Assembly (NCBI GenBank): GCA_965279405.1
Contig: OZ257157.1
Location: 4,836,001-4,900,000 of the forward strand
Source of the DNA: CBDDIP01 sp965279405
GTDB taxonomy: Bacteria > Actinomycetota > Acidimicrobiia > Acidimicrobiales > Ilumatobacteraceae
Reading direction: 5' to 3'
Length of the DNA: 64,000 bases
Part shown: positions 8,315 through 16,353 of the stretch, piece by piece
How the letters are laid out: each line of letters opens with the position of its first letter
How positions within the stretch are numbered: the stretch's first letter is position 1
Translations under genes and position numbers: made by a program
The notes under the pieces: generated by a model
The model's input: the letters and a program-made list of their open reading frames with translations, nothing else
Told to the model about the DNA's origin: nothing
Databases searched by the model: none

Positions 8315-9337
8315 CTACCGGTCGAGGAGCTCGGCGGCCCGCCCGAACAGGTACGGGATGCTCGGCGCGATGCGGTCCCACTCGGCGTCCGGGCGCTTGC
8401 CCGTGCGGTGGAGCATGACGTTGAAGCAGGAGATGACCCCGAAGCGGTAGCCGGACAGGGCCCGGTACCAGGCCACGTCGTCGAGCTCCGTCGGCCGACT
8501 CGCGGCAGCGGCGTACCAGCCGACGATGTCCTCGAACGGCGGCACGATGCGCAGGCCCTCGCCGTCGCTCCAGCTCTGCGGGTCGTTCATCATCAGCAGC
8601 CAGCCGAGGTCGAGCAGCTGCGCGCCGATGCCGCTGATCTCCCAGTCGAGCAGGGCCGTCAGCGTTCCGCCATCGAAGAGGATGTTGTTGGTCTGGAAGT
8701 CGCCGTGGAAGACGCCGATGGTCGGGTCGTTCGGCAGCGAGGCGAGCAGCAGGTCGCGCGTGCGGCGGCCCAGGTCGAGCCACGCCGACTCGCCCCAGTC
8801 GCTCTGCGACGCCTTCTCCAACAACCGGTCCCAGAAGACCACTTCGTCGTGCAGCTGCTTGGGCTCCTCCCAGTCCGGCAGCTCGCGCTGCCAGTCGACG
8901 AGGTGCACGAGCGCGAGTGCCTCCACCGCCTGGCGGAAGATGCCGATCGCCTCCTCGCGCGCAGACCCATCGGTCAGCGCGTGCTCGCGCACGGTCCACG
9001 TGCTGCCGGGCAGACGGCCGACCATCGTGAACGGCACCTCGAACCACGACTCGTCGTCGTCGAACCAGATCACGTCGGCGACGGGCACGCCGCAGCGCTT
9101 GAGGGCGCGCAGCAGCGGCACCTGGCGGAGCACGTCGGTGTTGCCGCTGCGACGCACGCCCTTCGGCGGCATGCGCACGACGAGATCATCGAGCACCTTG
9201 CCGTGCTGCTCGACGCGGAAGCCGAACGAGAGCCCGGCGTGCCCCGGCATCACCTCGAGACCGGCGATGGTGACGCCCTCGTGGTAGTGCGCCGCGGCCC
9301 ACCGCTCCAGCTGGCCGTGCAGGACGTCGTGATCCAT
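8315..9337 (-). CDS. APH-fold phosphotransferase family protein
   Basis: 340 residues, full length for the family. Catalytic loop HGDFQTNN at 211-218 and metal-binding LLDWE at 229-233; the N-lobe has GHAGLSFGFRV and VVRMPP, which supplies the ATP-binding lysine/arginine region. It is more similar in layout to the acyl-CoA dehydrogenase-linked phosphotransferases than to antibiotic kinases, and no drug-resistance context is present. The start is the ATG at 9337, 39 bp after the end of the J-domain gene on the same strand, separated by a short hairpin. Substrate unknown. Confidence 0.88.
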   Translation of the reverse strand: MDHDVLHGQLERWAAAHYHEGVTIAGLEVMPGHAGLSFGFRVEQHGKVLDDLVVRMPPKGVRRSGNTDVLRQVPLLRALKRCGVPVADVIWFDDDESWFEVPFTMVGRLPGSTWTVREHALTDGSAREEAIGIFRQAVEALALVHLVDWQRELPDWEEPKQLHDEVVFWDRLLEKASQSDWGESAWLDLGRRTRDLLLASLPNDPTIGVFHGDFQTNNILFDGGTLTALLDWEISGIGAQLLDLGWLLMMNDPQSWSDGEGLRIVPPFEDIVGWYAAAASRPTELDDVAWYRALSGYRFGVISCFNVMLHRTGKRPDAEWDRIAPSIPYLFGRAAELLDR

Positions 9338-9362
9338 CGCCGCCGACCGTACGGCTGCCGTC

Positions 9363-9378
9363 GACTCGCGGGCGAGTC
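9363..9378 (-). terminator. Perfect short hairpin at end of J-domain gene
   Basis: GACTCGC, then GG, then GCGAGTC forms a perfect 7 bp stem at 9363-9378 that overlaps the stop codon of the J-domain gene. With a 2 nt spacer the loop must open by at least one pair. It has no T-run and could be a weak terminator or a processing site. Confidence 0.45.
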
Positions 9379-9997
9379 AGGACCGGACGACGCAGGCGGT
9401 GCCCATCCCTTGGTGATCGCGGTGGGCCTCGGTGCCCGCCGGACAGTCCTCGTCGATCGGGATGAGCCGGTCGACGAGCGCGTCGTGACGATCGGCGCAG
9501 TTGACCTCGCGAGCATCTCCGTTGGTCTCGATGATCACGCACGACCCGGGCTCCAGCAGGTTGTCCGGCGGCGTCTTGGTCGGCGGCTGGTAGGTGATCA
9601 CACCGATCAGGACCACGATCATGCCGAGGCCTGCCAGCGCGGCCATGAACCGCCACGGGAAGCGCGGCGGGTCCTGGTAGCGCGCCAGCGGGTTGAGGCG
9701 CGCCTCGGAGAACTGCGGCGTGGTCGGCCGCTGCGTCGTCGTCCGCGACGCCGAGCCCGAGCCCGAGCCCGCTGACCCCGACGAGGTCGATGCGGAGCGG
9801 GCACGCAGCTCGCGGTCGTAGTCGAGGCGGCGACCGGGGTCGCGCAGGACGCGGTACGCCTCGTTGACCGTCGCCATCGCATCGGCCGAACCGCCGGCGT
9901 TGTCCGGGTGCAGCCGCCGGGCCCTGCTGCGGTACGCGTCGCGCACCTCCGCCGCCGACGCGTCGGAGGCGATGCCGAGCGCGTCGTAGTGCGTCAA
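9377..9997 (-). CDS. J-domain membrane protein with Cys-containing outer domain
   Basis: 206 residues. Residues 1-66 form a J domain with the essential HPD at 30-32 (RRLHPDNAGG), so it should stimulate a DnaK-type chaperone. A Ser/Gly-rich linker leads to one transmembrane helix at 117-136. The outer segment of about 65 residues has four cysteines (153, 167, 185, 202) and resembles septum-formation-type domains of actinobacteria (LEPGSCV, EVNCADRHDALVD, ending GTACVVRS). The J domain would be cytoplasmic and the Cys part outside. The start overlaps the upstream DUF2087 gene by 4 bp (ATGA), showing co-translation. Confidence 0.85.
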   Translation of the reverse strand: MTHYDALGIASDASAAEVRDAYRSRARRLHPDNAGGSADAMATVNEAYRVLRDPGRRLDYDRELRARSASTSSGSAGSGSGSASRTTTQRPTTPQFSEARLNPLARYQDPPRFPWRFMAALAGLGMIVVLIGVITYQPPTKTPPDNLLEPGSCVIIETNGDAREVNCADRHDALVDRLIPIDEDCPAGTEAHRDHQGMGTACVVRS

Positions 9998-10566
9998 CGC
10001 ACCGTGCTGCCGCCGGAGCGCCAGTACTCACCGTCGGCGCGGTCGAGCATGCCGGCGTCGACGAGGTAGCGGCGCAGCGCCGCAGTGTCCGGGTGACGCT
10101 TGCCGATGACGAGGTTGACCATCGGCTCGGTGTACTTGCGGCCGAGCTCGAAGTCCTGCGCCAGCCAGTCGAGGATGACCAGCCGCTTGCCGTACGCGGT
10201 CGGGATCGACTGGAGGCGACCATCGACGACGAAGGCGCGCATCACGCGGCGTGCCTCGTCGGGGAGGTCCCGATGCTCGTCGGACGGCGTGCGTTGCATC
10301 GCCACCCGCGCCGCTGCCTGGAACGCCGCACCCATCGCGTGGAGCAGCTGCTTTCCTTCGTCGCTGACGGAGATCACCAGACCCGCCTCGACCAGCCGCC
10401 CGAGCGCCTTCGCCGCGGCGGGCTGGGTCAGTCCGGTGGCTGCGACGACGTCGTCGAGCGACGACGCGCCGAGCTCGACGGCAGCGAACGCCTGACGGCG
10501 ATGGTCGTCGGCGAGCAGGCCGACCAGCGTGGCCGCGTCCAGTGCTCGATCAGTAGCCGAGGTCAT
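9994..10566 (-). CDS. Helix-turn-helix protein with DUF2087 domain
   Basis: 190 residues from the ATG at 10566. Residues 5-75 form a winged helix of the ArsR/MarR type (LVGLLADDHRRQAFAAVELG, then ATGLTQPAAAKALGRLVEAG). The C-terminal half from about 110 is a DUF2087 domain (RLQSIPTAYGKRLVILDWLA, FELGRKYTEPMVNLVI, HPDTAALRRYLVDAGMLDR). DUF2087 is often fused to such regulators; its ligand is unknown. The gene starts inside the 3' end of the 2-hydroxyacid dehydrogenase gene (17 bp overlap) and overlaps the J-domain gene by 4 bp, so all three form one transcription unit. Confidence 0.85.
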   Translation of the reverse strand: MTSATDRALDAATLVGLLADDHRRQAFAAVELGASSLDDVVAATGLTQPAAAKALGRLVEAGLVISVSDEGKQLLHAMGAAFQAAARVAMQRTPSDEHRDLPDEARRVMRAFVVDGRLQSIPTAYGKRLVILDWLAQDFELGRKYTEPMVNLVIGKRHPDTAALRRYLVDAGMLDRADGEYWRSGGSTVR

Positions 10567-11512
10567 GGTGCACCGGGCCGAGCAGCGCCTCACCGGCGGC
10601 GAAGCGACGAACGTTGAGCACGATGCGTTCGGTGAGCAACGGCACGGCCATGTCCGGGGTGTTGCCGACGTGCGGGGTGATGATGCAGTTGTCCATCATC
10701 CACAGCGGGTGCCCGTCGGGCAGCGGCTCCGGGTCGGTGACGTCGAGCCCGGCGCCGCCGATGATCTCGTTCTCCAACGCCCACACGAGATCGTCGGTGA
10801 CGATGTGCCGCCCGCGGGCCACGTTGACCAGCCACGTGTGGCGCTCCATCATCTCCAGCTCCGTGCGCGAGATCATGCCCTCGGTCTCGGGCGTCAGCGC
10901 CAACGCGACCACGACGAGGTCGGCACCGCTCAACGCGTCGACGTACCGATCGGCCTGCAGCACCTCGTCGGCACCGTCCATCGGTTGCACGCGGTTGCGC
11001 ACCACGGTGGTGTGGCAGTCGAACGGTTGGAGGAGGCGCAGCAGCGACTCGGTGATCCCGCCGCCGCCGAGGATGGTGACGTTGGCCCCGAACAGGTTGC
11101 GACCGTGCGGGCGCTCCCACGTGGTGACGCGCGAGTAGGCGCCGACGTGGCGCATGCCGGCCAGGCCGAGCGACAGCGCCAGCTCGGCCACCGGATCGGC
11201 GTAGACGCCCTTGCCGCACGTCCACAACCGGTCGTCGTCGACGAGGTGCACGAACTGCTCGATGCCGGCGAACGGCAGCTGCACCCAGGTCAGTTGCGGC
11301 GCGTCCTCCAGCGCTTGCTCGAGTGCATCGGGCGCTCGTGGCGCCGCCCAGACGAGACCTTCGGCCTCGTGGAGGGGGACGATGTGGCCGCCGCCGGTGA
11401 CGACGGCTTCGACCATCCAGGCGGGCGCGCCGTCCGGCGCAATGGCGATTCGGGGCGGTCCTTCGTGCGCGGAGCCCGAACGACCGGATCGACTTGGGGG
11501 GATGCTGGGCAT
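10550..11512 (-). CDS. D-isomer-specific 2-hydroxyacid dehydrogenase
   Basis: 320 residues. The NAD-binding Rossmann segment is NVTILGGGGITESLLRLL, where the usual GxGxxG is altered to GGGGITE. The catalytic Arg-Glu-His set is visible in VNVARGRHIV, DVTDPEPLPDGHPLW and ITPHVGNT. Enzymes of this family reduce 2-oxoacids with NAD(P)H; the substrate is not predictable from these motifs. The first 18 residues are Ser/Arg-rich and poorly conserved-looking, so a slightly later start is possible. First gene of a minus-strand unit with DUF2087 and J-domain genes. Confidence 0.88.
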   Translation of the reverse strand: MPSIPPSRSGRSGSAHEGPPRIAIAPDGAPAWMVEAVVTGGGHIVPLHEAEGLVWAAPRAPDALEQALEDAPQLTWVQLPFAGIEQFVHLVDDDRLWTCGKGVYADPVAELALSLGLAGMRHVGAYSRVTTWERPHGRNLFGANVTILGGGGITESLLRLLQPFDCHTTVVRNRVQPMDGADEVLQADRYVDALSGADLVVVALALTPETEGMISRTELEMMERHTWLVNVARGRHIVTDDLVWALENEIIGGAGLDVTDPEPLPDGHPLWMMDNCIITPHVGNTPDMAVPLLTERIVLNVRRFAAGEALLGPVHHDLGY

Positions 11513-11525
11513 GACGGCCGAAAGG

Positions 11526-12431
11526 CTAGCGCCCTTGCGCCGATCGACGATTGCCCACGATGGTGCCGCCGACGATGATCGCGATCGCGACGAGCATGAT
11601 CATCGTGGCCAGCACGTGGACCTGCGCCGGGAGCTCGTTCTTGGCACCGTCGAAGACCTGCCGAGGGAACGTGCGAACGTCGCCGGCGACGAACGAGGTG
11701 ATGATGTAGTCGTCGATGCTCAGCGCCAGCGACAGCATGAACGCGGCCACGATCCCCGGCGTGATCATCGGCAGGGTGATCTTGTTGAACGTCCGCCACG
11801 GCGTCGCCCCGAGGTCGGCTGCGGCGTCCTCCAACGTCCAGTCGAGCCCGCGGATGCGCGCCTTCACCGTCATCGCCACGAAGCTCAGGCAGAACATCGT
11901 GTGGGCGATGACGATCGTGACGAAGCCGCGCTCGACGCCCTGGTTGAAGAACAGCGTGAACAGCGACGCGCCCATGACGATCTCCGGTGTCGTCAACGGC
12001 AGCACGAGCAACAGGTTGATCGCCGCGCCGCCGTGCATCCGGTAGCGGGCCAGGGCGAGCGCGATCAGGCTGCCGAGCACGGTGGCCACGATGCAGGCGA
12101 TGACGGCCACCTTGAGGCTCTCGATCAGTGCGTCCGTGAACGCCTGCTTGGAGAACGGGTGCAGCCAGTTGTCCCACGTGAACTTGATCCACGTGCTGTT
12201 CTTCTTGACCTCCTTGAGCGATCCGTCGGGCTGGCGGACGCGCAGGTCGTTGAAGCTGAACACGGCGATCGTGACGATCGGGACGAACAGGTACAGCACG
12301 CCGCCGACGGTGACGATCCAGAGCGCGATCGTGCCGAGCTTCGGGCGCGGCTTGTTGCGGCGGCCGCTGGGCGGCGGCGCATCGAGGTCGGCGTCCCTGT
12401 CGTCGTGGAGGTCGGCGGTGGTGGCGCTCAT
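11526..12431 (-). CDS. potC: Polyamine-type ABC transporter permease, PotC-like
   Basis: 301 residues from the ATG at 12431. A Pro/Arg-rich cytoplasmic N-terminus is followed by six predicted membrane helices. The BPD_transp_1 loop contacting the ATPase is visible as EDAAADLGATPWRTFNKITL. TLFFNQGVERGFVTIVIAHT is typical of the PotC/YdcV group. It begins 4 bp inside the PotB-like gene, so it is the last gene of the fused potAD-potB-potC operon. Spermidine/putrescine specificity is family knowledge, not proven by the sequence. Confidence 0.9.
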   Translation of the reverse strand: MSATTADLHDDRDADLDAPPPSGRRNKPRPKLGTIALWIVTVGGVLYLFVPIVTIAVFSFNDLRVRQPDGSLKEVKKNSTWIKFTWDNWLHPFSKQAFTDALIESLKVAVIACIVATVLGSLIALALARYRMHGGAAINLLLVLPLTTPEIVMGASLFTLFFNQGVERGFVTIVIAHTMFCLSFVAMTVKARIRGLDWTLEDAAADLGATPWRTFNKITLPMITPGIVAAFMLSLALSIDDYIITSFVAGDVRTFPRQVFDGAKNELPAQVHVLATMIMLVAIAIIVGGTIVGNRRSAQGR

Positions 12432-13333
12432 ACGAGGTCCTCCGTTCCGAGGAACTTGGCGTAGACGAGCACCGCTGCGGTGATGATGGCCATCAGCACG
12501 AAGCTGATCGCCGCCGCCGTCGGGTAGTCGTTGCGGCCGAGGAACTGGTTCTGCACGACGTCGCCGATCACCCCGGTGTTCGGGTTGCCGAGCAACCGGG
12601 CGTTGATGAAGTCGCCCGTCGCCGGGATGAAGCACAGCAGCGTGCCGGCGAACACCCCGGGCAACGACAGCGGCAGGATCACCTTGCGGAACGCTCGGGC
12701 GAAGCTGCTGTACAGGTCGTTGGCCGCCTCGATCAGACGTTTGTCGACCTTCTCCAGGCTGACGTAGATCGGCAGCATGGCGAACGGCAGGAAGTTGTAC
12801 GTGAGGCCCCCGATCACGGCGGTCTGGGTGTTGATCAACTTGCCGTCGGTGGTGATCCGCATCCAGTCGAGGATCCCGACGACGTGCAGCTTGCGAGCGA
12901 TGTCGAGCACCGGGCCCTGGTCGGCGAGGAGCGTCTGCCACGCCAACGTGCGCAGCAGGAAGCTGGTGAAGAACGGCAGCATCACCAGGCCGAGCATCAG
13001 GTTCTTGTACTTGCCGGCCTTGAAGGCGATGAAGTAGGCGATCGGGTAGGCGATGATCACGCACAGCACCGTCGCCACCGCCGCGTAGGCGAAGGCACGG
13101 ACGAGCTGCTCGCCGTAGTCGTCGAACGCGGTGCTGAAGTTGCCCCACGCCCACGTCAGGTCGTAGGCCGGGAGGTCTCGGTTCGGCTTCACCGAGAGGG
13201 CGATCTTCAACAGCGTCGCCAACGGGACGAGGAAGAAGAAGTAGAGCCAGAGCATCCCCGGCAGGGTCATCACGTACGGGGCGATCTTGCCCTCGCGCAG
13301 CGCCTTGTTGGAGCCAGTGGCGACCTTGGCCAC
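12428..13333 (-). CDS. potB: Polyamine-type ABC transporter permease, PotB-like
   Basis: 301 residues from a GTG at 13333, one base after the stop of the fused ATPase gene. Six predicted membrane helices (MLWLYFFFLVPLATLLKIAL is the first). The EAA-type loop reads LIEAANDLYSSFARAF, followed by RKVILPLSLPGVFAG; the conserved Gly of the EAA motif is replaced by Tyr. PSFSTSFLLRT-like residues (PFFTSFLLRTLAWQ) are characteristic of PotB. The long open frame upstream of the GTG lies inside the neighbouring gene and is not used. The pair with PotC forms the membrane channel. Confidence 0.9.
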   Translation of the reverse strand: MAKVATGSNKALREGKIAPYVMTLPGMLWLYFFFLVPLATLLKIALSVKPNRDLPAYDLTWAWGNFSTAFDDYGEQLVRAFAYAAVATVLCVIIAYPIAYFIAFKAGKYKNLMLGLVMLPFFTSFLLRTLAWQTLLADQGPVLDIARKLHVVGILDWMRITTDGKLINTQTAVIGGLTYNFLPFAMLPIYVSLEKVDKRLIEAANDLYSSFARAFRKVILPLSLPGVFAGTLLCFIPATGDFINARLLGNPNTGVIGDVVQNQFLGRNDYPTAAAISFVLMAIITAAVLVYAKFLGTEDLV

Positions 13334-13334
13334 G

Positions 13335-15704
13335 TCAGGCCCCCGCGATCCCGAGGAAGCGGTCCGTGATCGACGCGTCGAGCTCTCGTGGGAGGTCGGC
13401 GAACACCCGCAACCGCGCCTTGTCGGCATCGGTCGGGAACAGCAGCGGGTTGTCCGCCAGCGCAGCGAAATCGCCGCCGAGCTTGACCAGCTCCTCCTTC
13501 ACGCCGACGACCGGCGACACGTACTGCACGTACGCGGTGAGCTGCGCGGCCTGCACGGGGTCGTAGACGAAGTTCATCCATGCTGCGGCGGCAACCGCGT
13601 TGTCGGCGCCCTTCGGGATCACCATCGTGTCGAACCAGCTCATCCCGCCGTCCTCGGGCACGATGAACTGCACGTCCGGGTTGGTGACGGCCGAGGCGAT
13701 GTCACCCGACCATGCGACGCAGGCGACGAAGTTCCCGTTGTTCAGGCTGTCGATGTACTCGTTGCCGGTGAACGCGCGGATCTGGCCGCTGTCGGTCGCG
13801 TCGGCGATCTTGTCGAGCGCGGCGTTCATGCCGTCCTCGTCGACGACGCTCGGGTCGATGCCCATGCCCATCATCACCAGACCGAGGGTGTCGCGCATCT
13901 CGGTGAACAGCGCGACCCGACCCTTGAACTCGGGATCGAACAGGTCGTTGATGCTGGTCAGGTCGCGGCCGGCGAGGTTGCGGTTGTAGGCGATGCCGGT
14001 GATGCCGGCCTGCCACGGCAGGTTGTACTTGCCGCCCTTGTCCCAGCTGACGTTGAGGTACAGCGGGTCGACGTTGTCGTAGTTGGGGATCAGGTCGTAC
14101 GGGATCGGGTCGAGCCATCCGAGGCCCTTCAGCCGGGCGGCCATCCAGTACGTCGGGCAGGCGATGTCCCACGCCATCTTCCCTCCGGTGCCGATGTTGG
14201 CCTGGAACTCCTTGTTGAAGACCTCGTTGTTGTCGTTGAAGTCCTCGGAGTACTTGACCTTGATCCCGGTCTGCTTGGTGAAGCGATCGACGGTGCCGGT
14301 GGCGCCGTCCTCGGTGGGATCGATGTAGGCGGTCCAGTTGAGGATGCGCACGTCGGTGCTGCCGCCACCCAGGCCGCCGATCGTCGCCGAGTCGCCTCCG
14401 CCACCGTCGCCGGACTTGCCCGTGCCCGACAGCAGCAGCGCGCCGACCGCACCCGCGGCGACCACGCCACCGCCGATCAGCAGGGCGCGTCGGTTGATCT
14501 TCGGCTTCTCCTCCTTGACCGGCTCGGCCGCCGTCGGGGCGTCCTTGCCGTCCATCTGCGCCTGCACCTCGTCGACGTCGGTGGTCGTCGCCCCGACGAT
14601 GGCCGACCAGCCGCGCAGCATGTACGCACCATCGGCGGGCCATGACGTGTACACCTGGTCGCCGACGCGGATGTCGTCGGCCTCGCCCGCTTCGAGGTGC
14701 AGGACCAGTTCGGTCCTGTCCTCCAGCACCTGCACCATCTTCGAGCTGGAGCCCTGGAAGATGATGTTGGTGATCGTGCCGTAGACCTCGTTGGGCGTGT
14801 CCTTCGATGCCCGCGCCGGGTAGAGCCGCTCGGGGCGCACCATCACGGTCACCGGGTCGCCGGGCGAACCGCTCTCTCCGCTCACCTTGACCCGCGGACC
14901 GCACTTCAGCTGCACCACGTAGCCGGCGCCGTCGCGCTCGACGATCTCACCGGGCAGCAGGTTGGCGGAACCGATGAAGCCGGCGACGAAGATGCTCTCC
15001 GGCTTGTTGTAGATCTCCTCGGGCGAGCCGATCTGCTCGACGTTGCCCTGGCTCATCACGGCGATCCGGTCGCTCATGGTGAGCGCCTCTTCCTGATCGT
15101 GGGTGACGAAGACGAAGGTGATGCCGACCTCGCGCTGGATGCGCTTGAGCTCGATCTGCATCGCCTGGCGCAGCTTCAGGTCGAGCGCGGCGAGCGGCTC
15201 GTCGAGGAGCAGCGCGCTCGGCAGGTTGACCAGCGCGCGGGCCAGCGCGACGCGCTGCTGCTGGCCGCCCGACAGCTGCGTCGGACGGCGCGTGGCGAAC
15301 TGGTCGAGGCGGACGATCTCGAGCATCTCGCCGACTCGGCGCTTGATCTCCGACTCGGCGATGCCGCCCTTGCTGCGCAGGCCGAACGCCACGTTCTCGC
15401 GGATGTTCATGTGCGGGAACAGCGCGTACTGCTGGAAGACGGTGTTGACGTTGCGCTTGTACGGCGGGACGCGGGTGACGTCCTGTCCCTCCAGCAGCAC
15501 GGTGCCGCCGGTGGGCAGATCGAAGCCGGCGATCATCCGCAGCGTCGTCGTCTTGCCACAACCGGACGGGCCGAGCATGGCGAAGAACTCACCGCGATCG
15601 ATGTTGAAGTTGGCGTCGTGGACGGCGATGAAGCTGCCGAACTCCTTGCGCACGTGCTCCAGCTTGATGACTGGATCGGTGCCCGATCGCGGATTGCTGT
15701 TCAC
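13335..15704 (-). CDS. PotA ATPase fused in frame to PotD substrate-binding protein
   Basis: 789 residues, GTG start at 15704 after a GGGGA ribosome site. Residues 14-370 are a PotA ATPase: Walker A GPSGCGKT (45-52), signature LSGGQQQ (144-150), Walker B ALLLDEP (164-170), H-loop TH (201-202), then a TOBE domain. Residues 371-403 are a charged linker. NRRALLIGGGVVAAGAVGALLL at 404-425 gives one membrane segment, followed by a Gly-rich spacer and a PotD/PotF-type periplasmic-binding fold (about 450-789; ILNWTAYIDPTE, WDIACPTYWMAARL, WQAGITGIAYNRNL). The ATPase would be inside and the binding protein outside, joined by one helix. No stop or shift separates them. First gene of the pot operon. 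Confidence 0.9.
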   Translation of the reverse strand: MNSNPRSGTDPVIKLEHVRKEFGSFIAVHDANFNIDRGEFFAMLGPSGCGKTTTLRMIAGFDLPTGGTVLLEGQDVTRVPPYKRNVNTVFQQYALFPHMNIRENVAFGLRSKGGIAESEIKRRVGEMLEIVRLDQFATRRPTQLSGGQQQRVALARALVNLPSALLLDEPLAALDLKLRQAMQIELKRIQREVGITFVFVTHDQEEALTMSDRIAVMSQGNVEQIGSPEEIYNKPESIFVAGFIGSANLLPGEIVERDGAGYVVQLKCGPRVKVSGESGSPGDPVTVMVRPERLYPARASKDTPNEVYGTITNIIFQGSSSKMVQVLEDRTELVLHLEAGEADDIRVGDQVYTSWPADGAYMLRGWSAIVGATTTDVDEVQAQMDGKDAPTAAEPVKEEKPKINRRALLIGGGVVAAGAVGALLLSGTGKSGDGGGGDSATIGGLGGGSTDVRILNWTAYIDPTEDGATGTVDRFTKQTGIKVKYSEDFNDNNEVFNKEFQANIGTGGKMAWDIACPTYWMAARLKGLGWLDPIPYDLIPNYDNVDPLYLNVSWDKGGKYNLPWQAGITGIAYNRNLAGRDLTSINDLFDPEFKGRVALFTEMRDTLGLVMMGMGIDPSVVDEDGMNAALDKIADATDSGQIRAFTGNEYIDSLNNGNFVACVAWSGDIASAVTNPDVQFIVPEDGGMSWFDTMVIPKGADNAVAAAAWMNFVYDPVQAAQLTAYVQYVSPVVGVKEELVKLGGDFAALADNPLLFPTDADKARLRVFADLPRELDASITDRFLGIAGA

Positions 15705-15775
15705 GCTCAGAATGGTCCCCTGACAGTCGTTCCGACGGCTCGGCGGCGATCCTAAACCCATGTCGCGACGGAGCC

Positions 15776-15790
15776 GAACACAACGTGTTC
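15776..15790. promoter_or_regulatory. Candidate operator in pot/Lrp divergent region
   Basis: GAACA-CAACG-TGTTC is a 5 bp inverted repeat in the 157 bp between the divergent potAD and Lrp-family genes. Lrp/AsnC proteins bind imperfect AT-containing dyads in such positions. The assignment rests only on symmetry and location. Confidence 0.3.
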
Positions 15791-15861
15791 CACGCCGATG
15801 ACAGCCTTGCGCGACGGATCGCCTTGCTGGTCGTGCCGCCGAGGTGCATGATCCGTAGTTC

Positions 15862-16320
15862 ATGGACCGCACCAGCAGCCAGCTCGATGCCACCGATCGG
15901 GCGATCATCGAACACCTGCAGGCCGACGGGCGGATCCCGTTCACCCGTCTCGGTCAGGCCGTCGGGCTGAGCGAAGCGGCCGCCCGCCAGCGCGTGCAGC
16001 GACTGCTCGACGCCGGCGTGATGCAGATCGTCGCCGTCACCAACCCGCTGTCGCTCGGGCGACGACGCGTGGCGATGATCGGCGTGCGCACCGAAGGCCC
16101 GACCGACGACATCGCCAAGACGCTCTCGTCGATGGACGACATCGAGTACCTCGTCGTCACCGCCGGCAGCTACGACCTGATGTGCGAGGTCGTCGTGCGC
16201 GACGACGGCCAGTTGCTCGACATCACCAACCGCATCCGCGGGGTGAAGGGCGTGACGACCACCGAGACGTTCATCTACCTCGACCTCGTCAAGCAGACGT
16301 ACACGTGGGGTGCTCGTTAG
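15862..16320 (+). CDS. Lrp/AsnC-family transcriptional regulator
   Basis: 152 residues. Residues 8-55 form an AsnC-type helix-turn-helix (LDATDRAIIEHLQADGRI, then AVGLSEAAARQRVQRLLDAG). Residues 70-150 form the RAM ligand-binding/oligomerisation domain (EYLVVTAGSYDLMCEVVV). Divergent from the fused pot transporter and 33 bp upstream of the aldehyde dehydrogenase gene, so it probably controls polyamine uptake and catabolism. Effector unknown. Confidence 0.92.
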   Translation: MDRTSSQLDATDRAIIEHLQADGRIPFTRLGQAVGLSEAAARQRVQRLLDAGVMQIVAVTNPLSLGRRRVAMIGVRTEGPTDDIAKTLSSMDDIEYLVVTAGSYDLMCEVVVRDDGQLLDITNRIRGVKGVTTTETFIYLDLVKQTYTWGAR

Positions 16321-16332
16321 GCGAGGTCCGAT

Positions 16333-16350
16333 GCCGGATTACCATCCGGC
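16333..16350 (+). terminator. Hairpin directly in front of the aldehyde dehydrogenase start
   Basis: GCCGGA-TTACCA-TCCGGC forms a perfect 6 bp stem at 16333-16350, ending 3 bases before the ATG at 16354. It could end part of the Lrp transcript or mask the ribosome site of the dehydrogenase gene. Confidence 0.4.
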
Positions 16351-16353
16351 GGC

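Noticed and set aside
8315..9337. Antibiotic resistance kinase
   Set aside because: The APH fold is shared by many metabolic kinases, and nothing in the sequence or context points to drug modification.
13335..15704. Two separate genes potA and potD
   Set aside because: No stop codon lies between the domains; Met384 could in principle start a separate PotD, but no ribosome site or stop of PotA supports it.
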